A DNA stretch of 64,000 nt from Cybelea sp963824595 (GTDB lineage: Bacteria > Vulcanimicrobiota > Vulcanimicrobiia > Vulcanimicrobiales > Vulcanimicrobiaceae): contig CAWGPY010000005.1 of the NCBI GenBank assembly GCA_963824595.1, positions 259,528 to 323,527 on the forward strand, in the 5' to 3' direction. A program made the position numbers and the translations under genes. The notes beneath the pieces were generated by a model. That model did not search any database. It saw nothing but the letters and a program-made list of their open reading frames with translations, and had not been told where the DNA came from. Positions 43,659 through 52,758 of the stretch are shown piece by piece (position 1 is the stretch's first letter; each line of letters starts with the position of its first letter).

Positions 43659-44111
43659 ATGATGTCCGACCTGTATACGATCAAAGACGAGCGTACCGTC
43701 TACTGCCGTGCGGCTATCAAGGCTAACGGCGGAGTCTGGAACCCGGTGACGCGCGAGTGGATGTTTCAAAACCCGAACGATCAGGCCAATGCCGCGGCCG
43801 AGCTCTACCGAGTTACGCGACCGAGCGTCGCGATGCGCGAGGCGCTCCAGGCCATGATCGACGACGGGACCGCCGCTCTTGCCTGGGGGTTCGACCCCGC
43901 TGAAAAGGCGACGTCGGTCGATGACCTTGATCGCAACGAAGCCTCCAAGCTGCTGGCAGCGGGCTACGCGGTGCGTCGCGTGCTTGGGGTCCATCCACTC
44001 GACGACGCCCCCAAGCCCGACGACGAACCCGGCGTCTTCGACGCATCGGATTTCGAAGCGCGCGAACAGGCTCGGCGCCACCGCCAGCGCCCTGGCCGCG
44101 GACGCCGATGA
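43659..44111 (+). CDS. Hypothetical protein with N-terminal DUF5710-like motif
   Basis: 150 residues. YCRAAIKANGGVWNPVTREW has the pattern of small domains (A-x3-G-x-W-N-x4-x-W) found in DNA-processing proteins of plasmids. The rest (FDPAEKATSVDDLDRNEASK) is unassigned. ATG 43659 follows AAAGGAG. Confidence 0.5.
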   Translation: MMSDLYTIKDERTVYCRAAIKANGGVWNPVTREWMFQNPNDQANAAAELYRVTRPSVAMREALQAMIDDGTAALAWGFDPAEKATSVDDLDRNEASKLLAAGYAVRRVLGVHPLDDAPKPDDEPGVFDASDFEAREQARRHRQRPGRGRR

Positions 44112-44283
44112 CCCAACGGCACGGCAGTGCTTACGAGCATGACTCCGCATTACCATCTCGATCTTCGGAGGGATATGCACGCGATGACAGCGTCACGACA
44201 ATCATCAAGCGTTACCCGCCTGCAGCCGCACAATCGACTCACGACGCGCTCACTGAGCGACGACGAAATCCGGGCGATCGCTG

Positions 44284-44736
44284 ATGCCACTTACCGTAGC
44301 GACAATCCCGCTGCGCTTCGAGAGCGTGCGCCAAGGGGCGTTGCTGTTCGAGCGACTCGGCTACTCCATCACGCGCGACCCGCAGGTCAGCGCGCTGAAC
44401 CTGACGCCGCAGCCGATTGTTGCCGGCGGACTTGTGGTCAATCCAACGCGCCGCACCGTCGAGCTCAATGGCTGCCCCCTCGAGCTGAAAGCTCGCGAGT
44501 TCGACCTCCTCAGCGTCCTTGCGCGCCATCCCGCTCAGGTTTTCACGCGGGCGCAGCTGCTCGACCTTATTTGGCCGTGCGACTTTGAGGGCTCCGATCG
44601 CACCGTCGACGTTCACATCTCACGCCTGCGCCGAAAGCTTGGTAATCCGCGCCCCGCATTGGTTGTCACGGTTCCCGGCGTGGGCTATAAGCTGGCGGTA
44701 CCGCGGGCGAATCGTGTCGCTATGAGGATCGTCTGA
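44284..44736 (+). CDS. OmpR/PhoB-type winged-helix regulator without receiver
   Basis: A 150-residue protein. The N-terminal 45 residues are unassigned; residues about 48-142 are a complete winged helix (GGLVVNPTRRTVELNGCPLE, LKAREFDLLSVLARHPAQVF, RTVDVHISRLRRKLG, VPGVGYKL). No receiver domain precedes it, and a different frame (44175 onward) is open upstream, so it may be a truncated response regulator or a stand-alone regulator of the element. Confidence 0.7.
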   Translation: MPLTVATIPLRFESVRQGALLFERLGYSITRDPQVSALNLTPQPIVAGGLVVNPTRRTVELNGCPLELKAREFDLLSVLARHPAQVFTRAQLLDLIWPCDFEGSDRTVDVHISRLRRKLGNPRPALVVTVPGVGYKLAVPRANRVAMRIV

Positions 44737-44858
44737 CCCGAGGACACCCGCCGGAGGTCCGCCGCGCATTTGGCGCATGATACCTCGACTCTGTCCTTAG
44801 AAGGACGGGCCGTAGTCTACTCATAATGCGAATTCGGTTGCACGGGGACCGAGGATCC
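44737..44858. other. Short non-coding gap
   Basis: Nothing recognisable. Confidence 0.3.
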
Positions 44859-45201
44859 TCAACCGCGGTTTGATGACGCTGCGTTCCTCCCTGGTTGAGC
44901 CTTGGCGGGGGCGCTCGTCGGCGGTGTCGCCGAGGCCTGTCTCCGCCTTGGTAATGGCTCGCTCCCTGCCTCGTTCTTACGTTGGCGCAGCAGTGCCGCG
45001 CAGAGCGTGCTGCGTTTAACTGGGTAACCACTGGCGCTGATTTGTTTGGCGATCTCCGCATAGGTGGCGCCTCGCTCCTGTGCCGCCCGGATCTTGCTTC
45101 AATGCGCGACAGCAACGGTCGAGTTCGCGGCGCGACGTCGGTTTAAGCGGCATCGCATCGAGGTCTGTTGCGATCTTCGCGATCAGCTCATCTGATAGCA
45201 T
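44859..45201 (-). pseudogene. Small HTH-like plasmid protein, one frameshift
   Basis: Starts MLSDELIAKIATDLDAMPLK, and after a one-base shift near 45100 continues KIRAAQERGATYAEIAKQIS and YPVKRSTLCAALLRQRK. The second part is an HTH of the type seen in plasmid regulators (L-R-x2-G-x-S-Y-x2-I-A). The whole gene would give about 113 residues. Divergent from the mob genes. Confidence 0.55.
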
Positions 45202-45243
45202 TGTCTGCTCCTTGCTTGCCGACTGAGAGTTCCGAATTACCGA

Positions 45244-45271
45244 TTGACTTTCTTATTGACCTTGCTATGAT
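45244..45271 (+). promoter_or_regulatory. Promoter with Xre operator copy 2
   Basis: TTGACT (45244-45249) and TATGAT (45266-45271) are separated by 16 bp and read toward the mob genes. The motif GACTTTCTTATTGACCTT (45246-45263) overlaps the -35 and spacer, so binding of the Xre protein would block RNA polymerase. Confidence 0.55.
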
Positions 45272-45509
45272 TCTAGCATGGCATTCAGACGGACGCAACA
45301 GGCAAGTATCGCGGGCACGTGCATTTTTTATGACGCAAGCCGGTGGCTGTGCCGTACAACGCCTGCGGCGTCGTCCGCCCAGCGCAGGAGAGCGGGGTCG
45401 CGTCGCCTTCGGCGCCGCTCAGCTCGCATGCGGACGTGCCGGCGTCGGGGTCGCTTCGCTCAGCCCGACGCAGCGCACGAGGAGCCACGCGATGAATGCG
45501 CCGATCTAG
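45272..45509. other. Leader of mob region, possible oriT area
   Basis: About 240 bases between the promoter and mobC remnant. No gene and no strong inverted repeat seen. Confidence 0.3.
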
Positions 45510-45842
45510 CGGACACAAGCGCGAGACGAACGGCTCCACGTCCGGCTTACGGCCGAAGAAGCGGACCGCATCGTGGCAGCTAGCCGAATGCGACGGGTTG
45601 AGCGTTTCGGACTATGTTCGGAAGAGCGCTCCTCCGAGGCAGCGGGCCGAAAGCCGCGTGGCCAGGCGTCGCGTGCTGCCGACCGAATGCGGCCGGCGCC
45701 ATCCGCGAACTCAGCGCGATCGCGACGCGACCTGCGGCAGCTCGTTGCCATCGCCGAGACGAACAAGGCGATACTCGCGACGACGAGCTTCAGGTGTGCC
45801 TCGCTGCAGGTGCATGCCGCGCTCGGCGGGTTTGCCGCATGA
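45510..45842 (+). pseudogene. MobC-like relaxosome protein, frameshifted
   Basis: Pieces in three frames: ERLHVRLTAEEADRIV, then QLAECDGLSVSDYVRKSA, then AGAIRELSAI and LRQLVAIAETNKAILA. The order (RHH-like start, SDYVR, then a helix rich in R/L/I) is that of MobC accessory proteins that help the relaxase at oriT. Its stop overlaps the relaxase start by ATGA, the usual mobC-mobA arrangement. Confidence 0.6.
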
Positions 45843-47487
45843 TCACGAAGTCCGTCCCGGCGCGAGCGCACACGCGAACGTTTGCGGTCGGCATCGACTA
45901 CATCACGCAGCACACCCACCAGCGTGCCGTGGCGGCAGCCGGCGCGCAGCTTCGAGAGACGGCGTTACCTACGCCAGTGCGCCGGAGAAGGCGGCGTGGG
46001 TGCATACTGCGCGGCGTCATGTCGGTGGAAACGGCGGCAATCGAGATGGAGGCGGTCGCAGCCTTGTCAGTCTCGTTGCCGCGATCCGGTCTATCACCTG
46101 ATCATCGCCTACGCTAAACACGAACGCCCGACCCGCGAGCAGGTCGTCAGCGACGCGGAACGGCTCCTCAAGGCCGATCGGGATGGACGACCGCCAGTAT
46201 GTCCTCGCGGCGCATCAGGACACGGACGACTTCCACGCCCACGTGATTGCCAACCGCGTCGGGCCGCGACGGCAAAGCCAACGACCTTTGGCACGAACGG
46301 ATCGTCCGCGAGCGCGTCTGCGCCGGAGATCGCGGCCGAACGCGGTTGGGATATCGTCGTGGGCCACCACAACCGCGACATCGTGCAGCGCATCGAGCGC
46401 CTTCACGATCTGCCGCCGAACCGCCAGAACGTCGGCTCAGCGACGGCGCGTACCGCCGGCTGCACGAGCGACGGCGAGCTGCCGTGGCAGGAGAGTTGCA
46501 CGGCCCTACGTCCTCGATGCCGTCGATCGCGCACGCGATTGGAACGACCTGCACAAGCGCCTTGGCGCGCATGGCGTCGTCGTGAAGCTCGTCCGGCGTG
46601 GTGAGCGCGTCCAGGGCCTAGCATTCGCCGAGGGCCTCGATCGCAGGGCGCCGGGTTGCGCGGCGTCGCGCATTGATCGCGCGTGTGCGCACTGCGAGCG
46701 CTCGAACGCCGCTTCGGGCCGTTCACGCCGACGCACGAACCTGCTCCGGCCGTTATGCGCCCGCCGCGCCATGGAGCGACACGGTTCGTCCGACCATTCT
46801 CGCGGCCGTCGATGCGGCGACGATCGTGGGAAGACCTTACGCGCGACTCGAGTCAGCACGGCATCGTCATCAAGCTCGTTGCAGCGGGGTGCGCGGGTCC
46901 AGGGCCTTGCATTTGCGAAGGGCCAGCCCCGGTGCGCCAGGCTGCGGCGCGTCGCGCATCGATCCGCGCTGCAAGAAGGCTGCGCTCGAGCAGCGTTTCG
47001 GGCCATTCCCGGGCGGAGCGCAAGGCGGCACGAACGCACGACGCGAGCCGAACGTCAGCAGCGATACGGCATTCCGTAATCGAGAGTCGCCTGCGCGAGC
47101 GGGCAGAGCATGACGCCCGGTACGGGTCCGGCAGGGCGATGGCACAGGCCCGAGCCATCGCCGACCACGCTCGGATGCGCTCGGCGTACGAAGCGTACCG
47201 CGACCGGTTCTTTACCGAATGCGATCGCGCCAGCGGTGCGCGGCGAAATGCTGCATGGGAGCGCGAGTCGCGCGCAGCGACAGCATGAGGCCCAGCGTCG
47301 CCGTGAAGCACGCCGGCTGCTGCGTGACAGTGGCGCGGCTGGGAACGCGCGAGGAGTGCTCTCGCATCAACTCGCCTATTGGTCGATCGATGCAGTAATC
47401 GCGCGTCGGCGCGCGCAGGAGCATGCCGCGGCACGCGTTCGCTGGGAAGCCACGAAGATCGTGCTGAGCTTCAGAGCGGGCGACTAG
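45839..47487 (+). pseudogene. MobA/VirD2-type relaxase, heavily frameshifted
   Basis: Starts MITKSVPARAHTRTFAVGID. Further pieces in changing frames: SVETAAIEMEAVAALSV, RDPVYHLIIAYAKHERPTRE, DRQYVLAAHQDTDDFHAHVI (histidine triad H-x-D-x4-H-x-H), RDGKANDLWHERIVRERVCA, AERGWDIVVGHHNRDI, RDWNDLHKRLGAHGVVVKLV and GVLSHQLAYWSIDAVIARRR near the end. At least eight frame changes. Intact it would nick oriT and lead DNA transfer. As read, it cannot be made, while the trb genes nearby are mostly intact. Confidence 0.65.
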
Positions 47488-47504
47488 CGCGCGAGGAGAA
47501 GCTT

Positions 47505-48326
47505 ATGGACTATCGCTCGTTTGTTACCGAGAGAGCACGAGCCGGCGATCCGGCGCGCACAGCGTGCTCAGACTCGCTCGTGCCGCCAACGCGTGAGCAG
47601 CAACGCCGTGCGCCGCGGAGTGAACCGCAACGCGCGACCCTTGATGAAGTCCGCGCCCGGCTCGACGTCATCCGCGGCGAGCAGGAGGCGCGTTACAAGC
47701 ATGCCAACGCCGAGCGCGACGGGCTGCAACGCGTCGCGCGGCCACTCCCACTGGATGACGTCCTTGCCGCCGAGCGCCGGCGGATCCAGGAGCACGTCAC
47801 CGATGTGACTCGGCTCACGGATGCAGAGCGGGTTCGGCTTACGCGCCTCAGCAAAGAGAGGCGATCCTGGAACTTGCTGACGAGAGCTGTAGCGGCAAAG
47901 GCGGAGGCGGAGCTGCACGCCGCGCACCGCTCCCGCTACGAGCAGGCAGCTGCCGAAGCGATGCGCGAGTTCGACGAGCGGAACGTGCCGCAGATCGTCT
48001 GCCGCGTCGCTTCCGACGAACGCCGGTACCGGCAATACCTCGCCGCGTCACTGAACCTTGAGCGGGAGATGAACGAAGCGCGTGTTGTTTATAGGGAGCG
48101 AATGCCGCTGGTCGAGCATCAGGTAAACGTCCTTGAGCGCGCGGGGCTTTCAAAGGTGGACGTCCACGATGGCACACCAAATGCGGGCCTCAACCAGCTT
48201 GCGGCCGCCATCGACAAGCAATATCGGGCTGTACCTGAGCCACTAAGGCATGAAGTTGAGCGCGGCCTTCGTCGGGAACGCGACCGCAACCGTTGGCGTG
48301 ATTCGATATCGATCGGGGACCTGTAG
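47505..48326 (+). CDS. Coiled-coil protein downstream of relaxase
   Basis: 273 residues starting MDYRSFVTERARAGDPARTA; ATG follows GAGGAG. Almost wholly helical and charged (DEVRARLDVIRGEQEARYKH, LTDAERVRLTRLSKERRSWN, LRHEVERGLRRERDRNRWRD). Found just after the relaxase, as are many mobilisation accessory proteins. No catalytic motif. Confidence 0.55.
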   Translation: MDYRSFVTERARAGDPARTACSDSLVPPTREQQRRAPRSEPQRATLDEVRARLDVIRGEQEARYKHANAERDGLQRVARPLPLDDVLAAERRRIQEHVTDVTRLTDAERVRLTRLSKERRSWNLLTRAVAAKAEAELHAAHRSRYEQAAAEAMREFDERNVPQIVCRVASDERRYRQYLAASLNLEREMNEARVVYRERMPLVEHQVNVLERAGLSKVDVHDGTPNAGLNQLAAAIDKQYRAVPEPLRHEVERGLRRERDRNRWRDSISIGDL

Positions 48327-48939
48327 TGTTTGGACTCATCTATATCTTCCTCATCGCCAAGCCGATCTCGACCCGACGGCTTTCCTGCTGTTTGTCCTCG
48401 GGCTGATGTTAACACCAAGCATTCTCGCCATTCTCCATGTGAAAGACTCGCCTAGTCACGCACTCGCTTTCGCGACATCGATAGTGCTAGTCGTCTGGAG
48501 CCTCCCCTTGGTTCGGATAGTGCGTGACACGATCTGGCTCCGCAGGCTATCGCTCGACGCGCTTGTTCCGGTATCCGACGTGGTTCGGTGGACATATTTA
48601 TTCGCTCTGCTGGGTGTGCCGATACTCATGGTGGGATGGTTATTCAACCCGGAGCACCGTCTCGTGTTAGCAGTCATCCCACCGTTGATAGCGATCGCTG
48701 CGCTTGCCGCCGTCGTATTACACGCCCGATTAGATCTTCGGCGTCAGCCCAGGCTTCCGTTCGAGGTTAGCCGTTACCAACGTCGCGCGCTCGGCGGCCG
48801 AGCGTCACCACGCCAAGCTGCTGCGGCCTTCGCACTTCGCGTGACGCTGAGATGGCCGGCTGGGCCCATGGCCTCTTCCGTGTCAAGGAAGCCACGACGG
48901 AGAGCCATTTTGAGCACGAATCTCGGAAAAACCCTGTAG
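48327..48939 (+). CDS. Membrane protein, probable frameshift near its start
   Basis: About 200 residues with four hydrophobic helices (TAFLLFVLGLMLTPSILAIL, ALAFATSIVLVVWSLPLVRI, WTYLFALLGVPILMVGWLF, LVLAVIPPLIAIAALAAVVL). GTG 48327 gives VFGLIYIFLIAKPIS in one frame and the rest lies in another, so one base is lost or gained near 48370. Function unknown. Confidence 0.45.
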
Positions 48940-48951
48940 AATAAGGGTTTT
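48928..48951 (+). terminator. Symmetric hairpin at gene end
   Basis: AAAACCCT (48928-48935) and AGGGTTTT (48944-48951) pair across an 8-nt loop, giving A and T runs on both sides, so it can stop transcription in both directions. Confidence 0.6.
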
Positions 48952-49134
48952 AGGTGAGGACCATATCGCCATAGCCGCCATATCGGTACCGATTATTAGT
49001 GCTAGACCCCACCAGGGACCCCACCAGCCAGTCCGCCCTGGTCGGGAAGAGGTCGGGGGCCAAGGCCTACTCCGTCACCTCGACCTCAGGGCGAGGGTAT
49101 GCCCGTTACCGTGATCGAACACCCGTTTCGCCCT
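48952..49134. other. Non-coding gap
   Basis: Contains accccaccag twice (49006, 49019). No gene seen. Confidence 0.3.
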
Positions 49135-49358
49135 ATGGCCCGACCCCCTCAGTACGATCGACACGAACAACCCTGGGATGATGCCCAGGCCGTGCGGGCG
49201 GCCATTAAGCGCCTGAGCCCCGGGCGTATCTGATCCAGTGGCTCCTGCTATATTACGATGACGCCGGGGGTATGTTGTCGCCGCAGCTCAGTCGTGGCCG
49301 TCGACGGATAGCCCTGGACGAGGTCGAGTACTTGCTAGTCCGAAAAGGTAAGCGCTGA
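49135..49358 (+). pseudogene. Small hypothetical protein with a frameshift
   Basis: MARPPQYDRHEQPWDDAQAV is followed, after a shift near 49225, by RAYLIQWLLLYYDDAGGMLS and IALDEVEYLLVRKGKR. The joined product of about 75 residues looks natural. No family recognised. Confidence 0.4.
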
Positions 49359-49368
49359 TAGAATCTGA

Positions 49369-49387
49369 GTGCCGCCACGTGTGGCAC
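49369..49387. promoter_or_regulatory. Palindrome before the membrane-protein cluster
   Basis: GTGCC and GGCAC flank CACGTG: an inverted repeat of 19 bp about 90 bp upstream of the first gene. A candidate repressor site. Confidence 0.4.
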
Positions 49388-49474
49388 AGGCTATCCGGTA
49401 GAATTCGTCGTTATGGCGACGGGTCGAAGCTTTGCTGCTAGGGCACGAGCCTAAGAGACTTAGGAGTTACACCC

Positions 49475-49738
49475 ATGCGGTTTAACCTGTTTGGTCTTTT
49501 CAAGAGAAAAAAGCGAACGACCATGAAGGTCGTCGATGAGTCGGACTTCGTCGCCTTCTTGAAGGAGCTCGGCATCTATGAGGCTCTCGAAGGCGGAGGA
49601 GCGCGCTGCTCCGTGTGCGGCACAACACTCGCCGTTGACGATGTTGACGCGGTGTATCCACTAGACGGGGAGGTCAAACTCCTTTGCGGCAACCCTAAAT
49701 GCATTCTAAACAGATCGCGAAACGAAGATTATGACTGA
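49475..49738 (+). CDS. Small zinc-ribbon protein of unknown cluster
   Basis: 87 residues: basic start (MRFNLFGLFKRKKR), then RCSVCGTTLAVDD and LLCGNPKCILNRSR, giving C-x2-C plus C-x4-C, a zinc ribbon. Overlaps the next gene by 8 bp. Head of a tight run of genes. Confidence 0.55.
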   Translation: MRFNLFGLFKRKKRTTMKVVDESDFVAFLKELGIYEALEGGGARCSVCGTTLAVDDVDAVYPLDGEVKLLCGNPKCILNRSRNEDYD

Positions 49739-50507
49739 ATTCTTTTGGGCTCAGTATAGTACGATCGCAACGTGGCTTGATAGCCACGGTAAGCTGGCAT
49801 GGATTGTCTTGCTCGTTTGGGGCGTGCTTTGGGTCATAAGCAAAGTAGCAAGTGGCTTTTCGGCTGTAGATATCCTTAAGGCCAGGGTCCTTGGGCCGTT
49901 TGTCACGCGTCTACGGTTTAAGCGTTTGGTTAAAGCAACCAAAAAATTCGATATCCGTGGCCACGTAAACACCGCTGTGGGTGAGCTGCAATCTGAGCTC
50001 CCCACCGGTTGGATCAGACAAATCGATATTGAATGGGTGCAAAAGGAAAGCAAAGCAGATTTCTTCTCGGACAACGAGATCGTCGTCCGCGTTCGCCCAT
50101 TTAACGATCAGGCTAGAAATTTCGTCAACGTCACGTATCAGTTTTTAAAAAAGTCGTTCTTTCCCCGCGTCCGCAAGGTCATACCGGAAAACCAACGTGA
50201 GGCAGCCATCATCTATGTATGTGGAAGAATAGCCGCCCGACGGGATCAAGCCGCGTTCAAGGCATTTACGGATTACGTGTTTGAACCGGCTGTGGACAAA
50301 AAGGGCAAGGTTGTCACCTACTACGACCGTTTTAAGAACCTCGATGATGTTGGATTATTCACGGGTCCACTTTTACGCGAAGTCCAGCATATCGCCGAAA
50401 GAGTACAGACCACATCGCTCCGAAACCGGATGAGTGATGAGTTAAACGAGTCCCTTAAGCATATGGAGGATATTCGCCCGCCAGGTAAAGGAACGGCGCG
50501 GCGGTAA
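49731..50507 (+). CDS. Membrane-anchored protein, unknown family
   Basis: 258 residues. One or two membrane helices near residues 20-40 (LAWIVLLVWGVLWVISKVAS), the rest soluble: WIRQIDIEWVQKESKADFFS, NFVNVTYQFLKKSFFPRVRK, FKNLDDVGLFTGPLLREVQH. I do not recognise the domain. Starts inside the zinc-ribbon gene and ends 7 bp before the next gene. Confidence 0.6.
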   Translation: MTEFFWAQYSTIATWLDSHGKLAWIVLLVWGVLWVISKVASGFSAVDILKARVLGPFVTRLRFKRLVKATKKFDIRGHVNTAVGELQSELPTGWIRQIDIEWVQKESKADFFSDNEIVVRVRPFNDQARNFVNVTYQFLKKSFFPRVRKVIPENQREAAIIYVCGRIAARRDQAAFKAFTDYVFEPAVDKKGKVVTYYDRFKNLDDVGLFTGPLLREVQHIAERVQTTSLRNRMSDELNESLKHMEDIRPPGKGTARR

Positions 50508-50514
50508 AGCATCG

Positions 50515-50814
50515 ATGGCTGACGACGTTTGGGGAAGGGATGGAGCCGCATCAAGGTACGCACTGCTCCTCGTGGCACACCCAGACAAGGCGGCCTCGTC
50601 TAGATCGGAACTTTACGTGGGTCGCGCCAAGCAACATTATGGCCAGGGAATCGACCGACTCTATATATTGGGTACGGCCAAGGAAGAAAGGTTTGCTAAA
50701 GACGTCATAACGGCGATTGAACGGGACACTGGGTTTAAGCTAGTCGAGCGTTTTGCTCTCTGCAGGGACTATCGCGGACAAGCGGGCGGGGTAGGTGCCG
50801 TTTTTGGTCGTTAA
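50515..50814 (+). CDS. Small alpha/beta protein, unknown
   Basis: 99 residues with YALLLVAHPDKAASSRSELY and QGIDRLYILGTAKEERFAKD. Alternating strands and helices suggest a Rossmann-like fold. It completes the first three genes of the cluster. Confidence 0.5.
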   Translation: MADDVWGRDGAASRYALLLVAHPDKAASSRSELYVGRAKQHYGQGIDRLYILGTAKEERFAKDVITAIERDTGFKLVERFALCRDYRGQAGGVGAVFGR

Positions 50815-50848
50815 AAGCAGCGGGTAGGACGCCCGAAGCACAAGTGGA

Positions 50849-51496
50849 GTGACGAAGGAAAGCGGAGCAAGTACGCTGCACTTTCCGAGGATGTGGCGCC
50901 TTCTCCAGAGCTATGGTCTGGGGACCCGTGCAATCGCGCTGATCGCGTTCCTAATGATCGCGGCGCTCACCCTGTATTACAGGTTTCCCAATATTCATGT
51001 TGACGCAATTGCGACGATTCTGGGCTTAGGTATTGGCATCCCCGGTTTACTCATCAGTGTGAGATTGATTTTTGAGGCTAAATCAGCTTCCGTAGCAGCC
51101 CGGGCTGCCGCTCTAGCAACTTCGAGGGAGCTTGAGTCATTAGAGGCTTACCGACGCAGCGCAATAGCCATCGGGGATCTGGAGCGTCTTAAAACGTCAT
51201 TATTGAACCGTCAATGGCCAGAGGCGCGCTCAGAGCTTGCCTCCATCCTTAGCCAATTGCGCACCGTTATGAATGGCGGTCTTGAAATAGAGGAGCAGGA
51301 TGAGGAAGGCTTAGGGCTGTCGATAAAGGCTTTCGAGATCGTAGAAGGCCGACTTGCCGACGCGATAATCAAAGATCAGGAACCATTGAACGCGAGCGGT
51401 CTGGTGCGCTCGATAACAAAACAACTCGGATTCTTAAGCGGTTTCTCTGGACGATTGCGAAAACTCACCAAAAAGGACGACACCTATGACGGATGA
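50849..51496 (+). CDS. Membrane protein with helical cytosolic domain
   Basis: 215 residues. Two helices (IALIAFLMIAALTLYYRF and AIATILGLGIGIPGLLISVR) then a helical tail (LATSRELESLEAYRRSAIA, WPEARSELASILSQLRTVMN). No family recognised. GTG start. Overlaps the following gene by 11 bp. Confidence 0.55.
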   Translation: MTKESGASTLHFPRMWRLLQSYGLGTRAIALIAFLMIAALTLYYRFPNIHVDAIATILGLGIGIPGLLISVRLIFEAKSASVAARAAALATSRELESLEAYRRSAIAIGDLERLKTSLLNRQWPEARSELASILSQLRTVMNGGLEIEEQDEEGLGLSIKAFEIVEGRLADAIIKDQEPLNASGLVRSITKQLGFLSGFSGRLRKLTKKDDTYDG

Positions 51497-51887
51497 CGAG
51501 ATCACAACATTTATTCTACGCTTGCACGAGAAGACGCTGTTAGGCCAAGTGCCGTGGGAGAATACAGAGGCCGAGGACACATTCAGGGCGCTCTTTTCAA
51601 AATACGGGGTAACCGTTACCAAGGGAACGTCCTACGATCCGGAGCTTGGCGGTGAGTATACCTATTATTCAATTTCAATAGTCGACCTTTCGGGACGAGA
51701 AGTCGATTCATTTACGCCATTTGGTTCGTACATGAAGCATAGCCAAGGAGAGCGTCTATTTCGGGAAACCTATGAAGCGGCACGTCGCAAGGCTCGGGGA
51801 CTGGACGAAGCTCTGGCGGATTTGCTAGTCGAGTTGGGCCCGGGAAAGCCTAAAGAGGATGATCTGGAAGATGAAATCCCATTTTAG
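51486..51887 (+). CDS. Soluble acidic protein, unknown
   Basis: 133 residues beginning MTDDEITTFILRLHEKTLLG; GEYTYYSISIVDLSGREVDS suggests a small beta sheet, and the tail is acidic (PKEDDLEDEIPF). Overlaps both neighbours, so it is translated with them. Confidence 0.5.
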   Translation: MTDDEITTFILRLHEKTLLGQVPWENTEAEDTFRALFSKYGVTVTKGTSYDPELGGEYTYYSISIVDLSGREVDSFTPFGSYMKHSQGERLFRETYEAARRKARGLDEALADLLVELGPGKPKEDDLEDEIPF

Positions 51888-52119
51888 CTCTTCTACACCG
51901 GGCCCGTCGTCTGCAGATCAAACTGCCGAAGCCCTGAAGGCAGGCGCCATAAGCCATGCGGCGTCCGCTGGAATGTGGCTCGTTGTGTCGATCATGGCGT
52001 TTGGGGCCTTGCTCTGGACCCACTGGCTGCCCTTGCTATGTGTAACGGGTATCGCAGGTGGGTTGTGGACGCATAACCGATGGCAGGCGCGGCTGCGCGT
52101 GCGCCTTATGGGCAAGTAA
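51871..52119 (+). CDS. Small two-helix membrane protein
   Basis: 82 residues: MKSHFSSSTPGPSSADQTAE, then AGMWLVVSIMAFGALLWTHW and LPLLCVTGIAGGLWTHNRW. ATG lies inside the previous gene's end. Similar in size to holin-like proteins, but that is not evidence of function. Confidence 0.5.
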   Translation: MKSHFSSSTPGPSSADQTAEALKAGAISHAASAGMWLVVSIMAFGALLWTHWLPLLCVTGIAGGLWTHNRWQARLRVRLMGK

Positions 52120-52128
52120 GGAGCTGCG

Positions 52129-52755
52129 TTGACCGGAGTTAGCGCCTCCGATATCGGTACGTGGATCCTTAGCGGCCTGAGCTTGATTGTCGCCGGTCTC
52201 GCCTACTGGAAAACGGTGCAGACTGACCGAAGAGATCGTGGCGCAATTATCGTCATTGAGGAAGTGTGGGCAGAAAGGAAAAATACGTTCACGTGGTTCA
52301 CCCCTAACCCAGAAGGATCTGCAGACAACCCGCGCCCCGCAGAGGCAGAGTTGCACCTCGTGATCGTTGCGAACCCCACGATAGCTGAAGGCCTGGTCCT
52401 GCGGCCGGAAAACGCGGCAGAACGTAGCGATAAAGATCTCATGGGCCACAACTCGCACAAGATCGAGTTTAAGCTAGAGAACGTCGGCCGCTCCGCTGCC
52501 ACCAACGTTCGCATCGACTGCACCCTTAGTGGCGCGTACGTAGTGGCGCTCGGTATTCCGCCGCAGGGACGAGACTTTCCGGATAACGGATTTACTTTGG
52601 AATCGATACCGGTCGGAAAGGCGCGGCACGTCGAAATCCGCAACCTCGTTTCGATACCCGTGACCCTGACGTTCCGCTCGATCAAGACGCAGGACCCCGG
52701 GCAGCCAGTGACACGCGCCGGAGGTGAGTCCGTTAAATTTGCCGCACGTACCTAA
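52129..52755 (+). CDS. Membrane-anchored beta-sandwich protein
   Basis: 208 residues with one N-terminal helix (IGTWILSGLSLIVAGLAYW) and a beta-rich domain (KIEFKLENVGRSAATNVRID, SIPVGKARHVEIRNLVSIPV) that resembles immunoglobulin-like folds. TTG 52129 follows AAGGAG. Unknown family. Confidence 0.5.
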   Translation: MTGVSASDIGTWILSGLSLIVAGLAYWKTVQTDRRDRGAIIVIEEVWAERKNTFTWFTPNPEGSADNPRPAEAELHLVIVANPTIAEGLVLRPENAAERSDKDLMGHNSHKIEFKLENVGRSAATNVRIDCTLSGAYVVALGIPPQGRDFPDNGFTLESIPVGKARHVEIRNLVSIPVTLTFRSIKTQDPGQPVTRAGGESVKFAART

Positions 52756-52758
52756 TGA

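Noticed and set aside
51871..52119. Holin
   Set aside because: Two helices and small size alone do not support it; no lysis gene is nearby.
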